Positions 1 through 6,112 of a DNA stretch of 9,113 nucleotides are shown here, one piece after another. Where the stretch lies: the NCBI GenBank assembly GCA_947175715.1, contig CAMWOD010000023.1, forward strand, positions 1 to 9,113, given 5' to 3'. The stretch comes from an uncultured Porphyromonadaceae bacterium. Its GTDB lineage: Bacteria > Bacteroidota > Bacteroidia > Bacteroidales > Muribaculaceae. How positions within the stretch are numbered: position 1 is the first letter of the stretch; the number at the start of each line of letters is the position of its first letter. The translations under genes and the position numbers were made by a program. The notes below the pieces were generated by a model. It ran no database searches and was not told the origin of the DNA. It worked only from the letters and a program-made list of their open reading frames with translations.

Positions 1-1017
1 ATCTACGTGCCCCAGCAGCAGATCAAGCAGTATGGGCTGAAATCGGGCGACGTCGTGGAGTGCAAAATACGCCCGCCGCGCGAAAACGACAAGTATTTCC
101 CCATGTCGTCGGTAACTCTCGTCAATGGACGTTCACCCGAGTTCATCCGCGACCGCGTGCCTTTCGAACATCTCACCCCACTATTCCCCGATGAGAAATT
201 TGACCTCACTTCGGGACGCACCAACAACTTGTCAACACGCGTGGTCGACATGTTCTCACCCATCGGCAAGGGTCAGCGCGGACTCATCGTGGCACCTCCC
301 AAAACCGGTAAAACCATCCTGCTCAAGGACATTGCCAACGCAATCGCCGAAAATCATCCCGAAACCTACATCATGATTCTCCTTATCGACGAGCGCCCCG
401 AGGAGGTCACCGACATGAGCCGTTCGGTCAACGCCGAGGTGATAGCATCGACATTCGACGAGCCTGCCGATCGTCACGTCAAGATAGCTCAGATAGTGCT
501 CGAAAAGGCCAAGCGCATGGTAGAGTGTGGCCACGACGTAGTGATACTACTCGACTCCATCACACGCCTTGCGCGCGCTTACAACACCGCGCAGCCTGCA
601 TCGGGCAAGATACTCTCGGGTGGTGTCGATGCCAACGCACTGCAAAAGCCAAAACGCTTCTTCGGCGCAGCCCGCAATATCGAGGGTGGAGGCTCACTCA
701 CCATCATTGCAACCGCACTTACCGAAACTTCGTCAAAGATGGATGAAGTGATTTTCGAAGAATTCAAGGGCACCGGCAATATGGAGCTGCAGCTCGACCG
801 CAAGCTCGCCAACAAGCGCATCTTCCCCGCTGTCGACATCATGGCATCGAGCACTCGCCGCGACGACCTGCTGCTCCGTAAGGAAACACTCAACCGCATG
901 TGGATTCTGCGCCGCTACCTATCCGACCGCAACTCCATCGAGGCAATGGAATTTATCAAAGACCGCATGGAGCGTACCACCGACAACGATGAGCTGCTTC
1001 GCTCAATGAACGAGTAG
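1..1017 (+). CDS. rho: Transcription termination factor Rho, 3' part (5' end outside window)
   Basis: Rho is a hexameric RNA-dependent ATPase/helicase that loads on untranslated C-rich RNA and dislodges RNA polymerase. The frame is open from base 1, so the start lies upstream; 338 residues are visible, ending in TAG. Residues 1-70 finish the OB-fold primary RNA-binding domain (YVPQQQIKQYGLKSGD and KIRPPRENDKYF match its last strands). The RecA-like ATPase core follows: Walker A APPKTGKT (about 98-105), catalytic-Glu motif DERPEEVTD (about 130), Walker B VVILLD (about 180-185), Q-loop KILSGGVDANAL (about 203-214) and R-loop EEFKGTGN (about 253-260). The arginine-finger region SSTRRDD is near 283-289. 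All key residues are present and the C-terminus is complete, so the gene looks functional. Some Bacteroides Rho proteins carry a long disordered N-terminal insertion; that part would be outside the window. Identification is very secure. Confidence 0.98.
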   Translation: MYVPQQQIKQYGLKSGDVVECKIRPPRENDKYFPMSSVTLVNGRSPEFIRDRVPFEHLTPLFPDEKFDLTSGRTNNLSTRVVDMFSPIGKGQRGLIVAPPKTGKTILLKDIANAIAENHPETYIMILLIDERPEEVTDMSRSVNAEVIASTFDEPADRHVKIAQIVLEKAKRMVECGHDVVILLDSITRLARAYNTAQPASGKILSGGVDANALQKPKRFFGAARNIEGGGSLTIIATALTETSSKMDEVIFEEFKGTGNMELQLDRKLANKRIFPAVDIMASSTRRDDLLLRKETLNRMWILRRYLSDRNSIEAMEFIKDRMERTTDNDELLRSMNE

Positions 1018-1073
1018 TGCCAATTTGCTGCCCACATATTTAAATTTCACTATTTAATAGTTAAACAATGTTG

Positions 1074-1105
1074 TCAGGCGACCCATAGCTATTGCGGTCG
1101 CCTGA
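1074..1105 (+). terminator. Intrinsic terminator downstream of rho
   Basis: A perfect 10-bp inverted repeat (TCAGGCGACC at 1074-1083, GGTCGCCTGA at 1096-1105) encloses a 12-nt loop and is followed by TTTATTA. It lies 56 nt after the rho stop codon. The T-rich tail is only on the plus-strand side, which fits termination of rho rather than of a minus-strand transcript. The right arm lies inside the spacer of the next promoter. Confidence 0.7.
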
Positions 1106-1122
1106 TTTATTACGTATCTTTG
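1092..1122 (+). promoter_or_regulatory. Orphan Bacteroidota-type promoter after rho
   Basis: The -7 element TATCTTTG (1115-1122) matches TAnnTTTG exactly, and TTG (1092-1094) sits 20 bp upstream as a minimal -33 element. Initiation would fall near 1127-1130. No conventional gene lies downstream on this strand: the next coding region is convergent. The promoter may therefore drive a short RNA or an 18-codon ORF, or be a relic. It is a motif match only, without transcription evidence. Confidence 0.5.
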
Positions 1123-1127
1123 CAAAG

Positions 1128-1224
1128 CAATTCGGAACATAATATTGTCTCCTACAATATATAATATTTAACTAACATGAAACACAGAGAAGGCCCCGTG
1201 CTGCGAAGCACCGGGCCTTCTTGC
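1128..1224 (+). ncRNA. Candidate short RNA with two hairpins (or 18-codon ORF leader)
   Basis: The boundaries are estimated from the upstream TATCTTTG box and the downstream GC-rich hairpin. The 5' part folds into a 7-bp A/T-rich stem (1142-1148 with 1154-1160) exposing a CTCCT loop. An unpaired A/T-rich linker follows, then the strong hairpin at 1189-1220. An ATG at 1177, in the typical Bacteroidota context TTTAACTAACATGAAA, opens an 18-codon ORF that ends in TAG at 1233 and runs through the hairpin. The ORF could be a real microprotein, a relic of a lost gene or chance. I recognise no known RNA family. Confidence in a discrete transcript is modest. Confidence 0.3.
1189..1220 (+). terminator. 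GC-rich hairpin with GCGA (GNRA) tetraloop, terminator-like
   Basis: Arms 1189-1202 and 1207-1220 pair along 14 positions with one internal C-C mismatch, closed by the loop GCGA, a GNRA-type stable tetraloop. The following bases are TTGCCGTTTG, a weak T-tract, so termination efficiency is uncertain. It is the natural 3' end of anything started at the promoter near 1092-1122. It could also act as a back-up terminator for the convergent gene, although the minus-strand tail (TCTCTGTGTTTC) is no better. Confidence 0.5.
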
Positions 1225-1251
1225 CGTTTGTAGCTCTTTCACCCCAAATAT

Positions 1252-1302
1252 CCTTAAAGACTTTAAGATCCTTAATGTCTTTAAAGGCTAAGGGTGTTAA
1301 GG
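1252..1302. repeat. Short 9-bp-periodic TTAA repeat
   Basis: TTAA occurs at 1254, 1263, 1272 and 1281 at exact 9-bp steps, then as CTAA at 1288 and TTAA again at 1297. The units are degenerate (for example TTAAAGACT, TTAAGATCC, TTAATGTCT). Bases 1252-1261 also pair with 1277-1287 with one bulged A. It lies between the two hairpins of the convergent intergenic region. Function unknown. Confidence 0.55.
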
Positions 1303-1315
1303 TCAATAAAGCAAG

Positions 1316-1341
1316 GGGGCGCGACCTGATGGCCGCGCCCC
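1316..1341 (-). terminator. Intrinsic terminator of the large secreted-protein gene
   Basis: GGGGCGCG (1316-1323) and CGCGCCCC (1334-1341) form a perfect 8-bp stem, extended inside by CC/GG around a TGAT loop after one A-C mismatch. Read on the minus strand the hairpin lies 43 nt past the stop codon at 1385 and is followed by CTTGCTTTATT, a moderately T-rich tail. The position and polarity fit termination of the minus-strand gene. Confidence 0.65.
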
Positions 1342-1384
1342 GCTATTGGTAGATGCTCGCATGAGCATCAGAGATTACATTGTA

Positions 1385-4300
1385 TTAGCGTACGATCTTA
1401 GATACCTCGTTGCCCTTGCGAACGATGTAGAGCTGACCCTTAACGGGCTCGTTAACGCGGATACCCTGCAGGTTGTAGTACTCGGCAGTTGCATCGTTGT
1501 CAGCTTCGATTGTCTCTACGCCAGTGGGATTTGGGCTAACCATAAGCTTCATTTCCTTGAAGTCTACTGTGAAGTATACTGTCATTGGGTATGCAGAGAA
1601 TGAGATGATATCGAATGCATTGCTGCTGGGCTGGAAAGGAACAAGGATGTCTTGCTCAACTTTAGTACCATCGGTAGCTGCACCATAGCGTGTGCCGATG
1701 CCACCCCAGTCGTTAGCGTTAGCACCTGCTTTCTCGCAGAGGCTGAACCAACCACCTGCCATTTCAACGCCACCATAGTAGGTGTAACCGTCTTCCTTGA
1801 GTGTAAGAGGAGCTACAGCGGTAGTGTTCCACTTGCCGGCCGAAAGTTCACCAATCACCGCGAGTGAAGCGGGCACGTTGATCTCCTCGGCCTTAACAAC
1901 TGTGATAGTTGAGTAGTCGCCAGCAACCTCGATAGTGTAGGGAGCGGTAGCGGTAGTGTTCATGTTGCCGCTGGGTGAACCGGCATACAGAGGTGTTTCT
2001 ACGTTGGGCACGATATCGCCATCGGTGTGGAAGCCAGCTGCGTTGAATGCATCCCAGCTACCCTTCTCGGTAGAGAGCTTGAAGCCGTAAGGAGCGGCGG
2101 GAACATCGATGGTGAACACCTTCTTGGCCTCATCGTAAGCCAACTCGGTGGGGTTAACTGCATCGAATGTGCCATCGATACCTACGATATAGAGCTTGCC
2201 TGAAGCGGCGGGTTTGTCGGTAGCGTTGGTAGCCCAGATAAGACCGTTGGCAAGGTCAACATAAGCTGTCCACTGACCCTCGGTGTAGCCGAATGCGATA
2301 TCGGCGTTACCGCCTACATAGAGAGCGTACTTGGTTTCGCCGGTATTGTCCTCAATCTTCTTGTCGTCGGCTACGCAGATCACGCCTGCCTCGAAGCCAG
2401 CCCAGTCGTTGGCGTCAACACCCTTGGTGGTTGACATCTTGAATGAGCCTGTACCCTCAGCGAAGGTGTAAGAATAGATACCGTCGGCGTAGTTGAACTC
2501 AACGGGCTCGCCGGGGTTCCAGCCCTGACCGCCGTAAGCAGCGTAGAGAGCAGGCACCTCCTCCTGGGGAAGAGTAGCGGTGAGCTGATAAGCACCTGAG
2601 CGGCTGTTCCATACTGAGATGGTCACTGAGTTGTTGTCCTCGTTGGGGAAGCAAGAGATACCTGCGTAAGCCTGGCCTGAGGGGTTCTCGATAGCTGCCT
2701 CGTAGCTGGCTACGATGGCGTTGTCGCTCTGTCGTACAATCACGATGTCGCCGTTGCACCAAGTAGCGCCCTTGCCGGGGAGCTTGGCACCGTAAACGAG
2801 GTATGACTCACCACCGAGCATGAACCAGTCGAAGGCCATGGCCGAGCGCTGGTCAACGCGGTTTACTGATGCGAAGCCGTCGAAGTCCTCGTTAGGGTAG
2901 TAGATGGTGTTGCCGTTGGCTGTGTACAGATAGAAGCACATATCCCATGCGCCGGTGGCGTCGGCCTCCTCAACTGAGGTTGCCCAAGGCTGTGCGCGCT
3001 GGAAGGTGTTGTTTGCGCCGGGAAGCTCAAGCGAGGTTGATGCCTCGGCTGCCTCGCCGTTCTTGATCCAGTATGCGTCTACATAGGTAGCGGTGCTGGG
3101 AGTTGTGTATACCATAGCGCCTTCCTCTGAGAAGAAGTCACCAAGGGCACGACCGTAGTTATCGGCACGCTGGGCACCAGCTGAGCCGGGCTCATCGCAT
3201 GTGATGGTTACCACGTCATCCATAGAGGCCTTGCCAGCGGGAAGGACCTTGAATACGTGTGACTGCAAGTTTGAACCTGCGACACCTGCGGGCCAGAACA
3301 GGTTACCGGCGTTGTCCGATGCGAGCGATGTGCCGATACCGTCGGTGGTCATGTACTCGGTGACACCCTTAGCGTCCATCTTGTAGATCTTGTTGACGGT
3401 GTAGGCGTTCACATAGACTGCCTTGTCGTTTGGGCGGCCTGTGGCGCCACGACCGATGTTCAGTGCCCAATCCTCGGGATTAGCCTGCTCCCAGTCGATC
3501 TTAAGTTCGAAGGGTGCATCCTCGGCTACGGTAAGCTTGCCGGTGAATACGGGTTCGGGTTCGGGATCTTCGGCGGGCTCGTCGAAGCTTACTACGTATA
3601 TCTGAACGGTAGAGTTGTAAACGGCGATGAAGCCGGTGATGTCGTATGTACCGGGTTCAGCAGCCGCCAAAGTGAAGCGGTTGTAGAAGTTAACTGTAGC
3701 GTCGCCCATTGTACCAGTGAATGCGGTAGCAGTGGTGGGAGTAGCCTCAGCGATTACAACCTTCTGGAGCTTGATGTACTTTGACTGATTCTCGGCAGTG
3801 AGAGCAGCAGCGTCAACAACTTCGGGCTCGGGGAATGTGGTAACATCGGCACCCTTCTCAGGAGTGGTGACGGGGATGAGCTCATAAAGGTTGTTGTAGT
3901 TGGAGATTTGAGCACGCCAGCCAGCCTTGAGGGTGTTACCCTTCTCGAGACCTGAATTTGCGATATAATAGAGGGTGTAGTCCTTACCATCATAGAGGTA
4001 GGTGTAAGCCCCGTTCTGATAAACTACTGTTGCGTCGAAGTTGACAACGAATACATCAGACTTCGCACCCTTGGCGGGAAGCTCCATGCTCATCATCTCG
4101 GCGATCGAAGCATATTTGGCCAAAGTCTTGATAACATAAGCGGCTGAGCTCTCAGCGGTAACGCCATCCTTCGAAGCGCGAGCGTAGAGAGTGAGGCTCT
4201 TGTCAACGGTGACGGGACCAGTATAGGCTGTCCAGGTTGCGTTGTCGAAAGAGTACTCGATTGTAGCGCCCTCGGTTGAGCAAAGGATTTCTACATTCTG

Positions 4301-4873
4301 AGCCTCGTAGTACTCACCGGCTGCGGGAGAGAATGTTGGCTTGTAGACTGTAGAAGCTGATGCTGTCTCTTTGTAGAAAGCAATCTTTGTAGCCTTGATG
4401 TTGTCGTGAACAGAGGTGTAGCAACGCCAATCCTGCTTGTTGTAAACACCTACATAACGTTTTTGACCGACATTGTACAGGTAACCATCATTCGACAAGG
4501 TGAAGACGTTGTCTTTTGTTGTGCTTCCTACACGTACTCCGTTATTGTTGTTGATGCAATAAAGGGAGTTAGCTTCGTCAGCTGTAGATGCGAATGCCAA
4601 ACCAGCATCTGATTTGGTCACTGTGAATGTGAAAGCGTCAATGTTGTCGGCGGTGACGGTGTTGTTGTCATCGCTCAGCGTTACTGACACAGCTTTCACT
4701 GAACCATTAGTTGTAGCCTTTGCATTGGGAATGGCATACTTACCATTCTGATCAACTACAACTACGACGTCGCCGGTCTGCAGATCGGCGAACGGGGTTG
4801 CCTCATAAGTCTGCGCGCTGGCCGCAAAGCCAAGACTCATTACGCAAGCCAATGAGAGTAGAATTTTTTTCAT
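1385..4873 (-). CDS. Large secreted multidomain beta-rich protein, putative glycan-binding/surface protein
   Basis: This 1162-residue protein is probably exported and non-catalytic. Residues 1-20 are a signal peptide (MKKILLSLACVMSLGFAASA, predicted cut before Q21). No lipobox cysteine follows, so it is not a SusE/F-type lipoprotein. Residues 22-170 are an unassigned beta-rich domain. Residues 178-249 resemble the chitobiase/beta-hexosaminidase C-terminal domain (PTFSPAAGEYYEAQNV, then ATIEYSFDNATWTAYTGPV). Residues 252-430 look OB-fold-like, and an EPAEDPEPEP linker covers about 432-441. Residues 443-770 are unassigned. Three tandem SusE/F-like modules follow (about 774-883, 891-995, 1001-1114). 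The tail at 1128-1162 (AEYYNLQGIRV, QLYIVRKG, KIVR) resembles Bacteroidota C-terminal sorting sequences. I chose the ATG at 4873 because it gives the signal peptide and lies downstream of a strong promoter; an in-frame ATG at 4963 lies within that promoter. The gene appears monocistronic. Domain calls are by eye; binding of glycans is inference. Confidence 0.85.
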   Translation of the reverse strand: MKKILLSLACVMSLGFAASAQTYEATPFADLQTGDVVVVVDQNGKYAIPNAKATTNGSVKAVSVTLSDDNNTVTADNIDAFTFTVTKSDAGLAFASTADEANSLYCINNNNGVRVGSTTKDNVFTLSNDGYLYNVGQKRYVGVYNKQDWRCYTSVHDNIKATKIAFYKETASASTVYKPTFSPAAGEYYEAQNVEILCSTEGATIEYSFDNATWTAYTGPVTVDKSLTLYARASKDGVTAESSAAYVIKTLAKYASIAEMMSMELPAKGAKSDVFVVNFDATVVYQNGAYTYLYDGKDYTLYYIANSGLEKGNTLKAGWRAQISNYNNLYELIPVTTPEKGADVTTFPEPEVVDAAALTAENQSKYIKLQKVVIAEATPTTATAFTGTMGDATVNFYNRFTLAAAEPGTYDITGFIAVYNSTVQIYVVSFDEPAEDPEPEPVFTGKLTVAEDAPFELKIDWEQANPEDWALNIGRGATGRPNDKAVYVNAYTVNKIYKMDAKGVTEYMTTDGIGTSLASDNAGNLFWPAGVAGSNLQSHVFKVLPAGKASMDDVVTITCDEPGSAGAQRADNYGRALGDFFSEEGAMVYTTPSTATYVDAYWIKNGEAAEASTSLELPGANNTFQRAQPWATSVEEADATGAWDMCFYLYTANGNTIYYPNEDFDGFASVNRVDQRSAMAFDWFMLGGESYLVYGAKLPGKGATWCNGDIVIVRQSDNAIVASYEAAIENPSGQAYAGISCFPNEDNNSVTISVWNSRSGAYQLTATLPQEEVPALYAAYGGQGWNPGEPVEFNYADGIYSYTFAEGTGSFKMSTTKGVDANDWAGFEAGVICVADDKKIEDNTGETKYALYVGGNADIAFGYTEGQWTAYVDLANGLIWATNATDKPAASGKLYIVGIDGTFDAVNPTELAYDEAKKVFTIDVPAAPYGFKLSTEKGSWDAFNAAGFHTDGDIVPNVETPLYAGSPSGNMNTTATAPYTIEVAGDYSTITVVKAEEINVPASLAVIGELSAGKWNTTAVAPLTLKEDGYTYYGGVEMAGGWFSLCEKAGANANDWGGIGTRYGAATDGTKVEQDILVPFQPSSNAFDIISFSAYPMTVYFTVDFKEMKLMVSPNPTGVETIEADNDATAEYYNLQGIRVNEPVKGQLYIVRKGNEVSKIVR

Positions 4874-4933
4874 AATCTCTGTGGTTTTTATGGATAAATA
4901 AGGAATAAAAGTTGCTACACAATATTTCTGCCA

Positions 4934-4964
4934 CAAATGTAAACATATTCCCTTAAACCACAAA
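4934..4964 (-). promoter_or_regulatory. Promoter of the large secreted-protein gene
   Basis: Read on the minus strand, TTTG (4964-4961) is separated by 19 bp from TACATTTG (4941-4934). This is an exact match in sequence and spacing to the Bacteroidota -33/-7 promoter. Initiation should fall near 4926-4930, giving a leader of roughly 55 nt that is A-rich before the ATG at 4873. The box lies downstream of the alternative ATG at 4963, which excludes that start for this transcript. Confidence 0.75.
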
Positions 4965-5016
4965 CATATCGCATAAAAAAAATTTGTTACTGAGATTTTG
5001 GGAACGATGTATACAA

Positions 5017-5048
5017 AAATGCGTCATCGTGCAGTAGATGACGCATTT
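5017..5048 (-). terminator. Intrinsic terminator of the asd operon
   Basis: Arms 5017-5028 and 5037-5048 are perfectly complementary over 12 bp (AAATGCGTCATC on the plus strand) around an 8-nt loop. On the minus strand the stem runs into TTTTTGTATAC, giving a U-tract. It begins 14 nt after the asd stop codon. It separates this operon from the promoter of the next minus-strand gene. Confidence 0.8.
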
Positions 5049-5062
5049 ATTCAATCAGGGCT

Positions 5063-6067
5063 TCAATGAGCCAAAATATGCTGGGCTATCTGCACTGCGT
5101 TGAGCGCAGCCCCCTTCTTTATCTGGTCGCCGACGGCCCAAAACGACAGGCCGCAGGGGTTGGCGAGGTCTTGTCGGAGTCGCCCCACATACACGGGGTC
5201 GGTACCTGTGACATCGAGAGGCATGGGATAAAGCTTGCGGGCAGGGTCATCTACCAGCACGAGGCCCTGCGCCGTCTCAAAGGCGCCGCGCACTTCGGCC
5301 AGAGGTATCGGACGCTCGGTTTCTACCCATATTGCCTCGGAGTGAGCGCGCATCACCGGCACACGCACGCAGGTGGCACTCACATCAAGTCCGGGGGCAT
5401 GCATTATCTTTTTTGTTTCGTAGTACATCTTCATCTCCTCGCGGGTATAGCCGTTGTCGGTAAATGAGTCGATATGAGGTATCACGTTGCTTGCCAGCTG
5501 ATAGGCGAAGTGTTCTATCTTTACATCCTCGCCTCGTGCAAGCTGCCCATACTGGTCTTCAAGCTCTTGCATGGCCTGCGCACCCGCTCCCGATGCTGCC
5601 TGGTAGCTTGCCACATGCACACGGCGTATCGGCGAAAGATCGTTGATTGGTTTCAATGCCACAAGCATGATTATTGTGGTACAGTTGGGATTGGCAATAA
5701 TGCGCTTGGGGGCTATGAAAGCGTCGTCGCCATTGACTTCGGGCACCACCAGGGGCACTTCGGGGTCCATGCGGAAAGCCGAAGAGTTGTCAATCATCAG
5801 TGCACCACGCCCGGTGATAGTGTCGGCATACTCGCGCGACACATCGCCGCCGGCCGATACAAACGCAAAGTCAACGCCATCGAAGTCCATAGGTTCATGT
5901 CGCAGCTGTTTTACCTTCACTTCATTGTCACGATATGTGTAAGTACGTCCGGCTGAACGGCTTGACCCGAATAGCAACAACTCATCGACAGGGAAATTCT
6001 GCTCGTCGAGTACACGTAGGAATTCCTGTCCTACAGCGCCACTTGCGCCAACAACAGCTACTTTCAT
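5063..6067 (-). CDS. asd: Aspartate-semialdehyde dehydrogenase
   Basis: The enzyme reduces L-aspartyl-4-phosphate with NADPH to L-aspartate-4-semialdehyde. This is the branch point to lysine/diaminopimelate, homoserine, threonine and methionine, and it is cytosolic. The 334 residues include the N-terminal nucleotide-binding motif GASGAVG (about 7-13), the active-site ANPNCTT with nucleophile Cys129, SYQAASGAG with Gln156, and CVRVPVMRAHSE with substrate-binding Arg235 and catalytic His242. The Cys-to-Gln spacing (27) and Arg-to-His spacing (7) equal those of the E. coli enzyme. The length and TDNGYTREEMKM segment resemble the shorter Gram-positive-like subfamily. I start it at the ATG at 6067, which gives the canonical MKVAVVGASG; a TTG two codons upstream is less likely. 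It is the last gene of the operon, 45 nt after the MATE gene, with a hairpin terminator behind it. ArgC is the main look-alike and is excluded by these motifs. Confidence 0.96.
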   Translation of the reverse strand: MKVAVVGASGAVGQEFLRVLDEQNFPVDELLLFGSSRSAGRTYTYRDNEVKVKQLRHEPMDFDGVDFAFVSAGGDVSREYADTITGRGALMIDNSSAFRMDPEVPLVVPEVNGDDAFIAPKRIIANPNCTTIIMLVALKPINDLSPIRRVHVASYQAASGAGAQAMQELEDQYGQLARGEDVKIEHFAYQLASNVIPHIDSFTDNGYTREEMKMYYETKKIMHAPGLDVSATCVRVPVMRAHSEAIWVETERPIPLAEVRGAFETAQGLVLVDDPARKLYPMPLDVTGTDPVYVGRLRQDLANPCGLSFWAVGDQIKKGAALNAVQIAQHILAH

Positions 6068-6112
6068 TTTCAATTATGCCTTAATAAATAGACCGCGAAT
6101 TTACAAATTATT

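Noticed and set aside
1346..1603. 85-codon plus-strand open frame opposite the 3' end of the large secreted protein
   Set aside because: It overlaps the well-supported minus-strand C-terminal tail and shows no family resemblance.
1385..4873. Classing the large protein as a SusE/SusF lipoprotein or as a glycoside hydrolase
   Set aside because: There is no lipobox cysteine after the signal peptide, no adjacent SusC/SusD genes, and no recognisable catalytic domain; only binding-type beta domains are visible.
4874..4963. In-frame upstream ATG at 4963 extending the large secreted protein by 30 residues
   Set aside because: The extension contains the -33/-7 promoter elements and would bury the clear signal peptide inside the protein.
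5474..5956. 160-codon plus-strand open frame opposite asd
   Set aside because: It is antisense to a strongly conserved enzyme, its translation has no recognisable domain, and such shadow frames are common in this base composition.
6068..6073. Upstream TTG start for asd at 6073
   Set aside because: The ATG at 6067 gives the canonical MKVAVVGASG N-terminus; the TTG adds only two residues with no supporting ribosome-binding signal.
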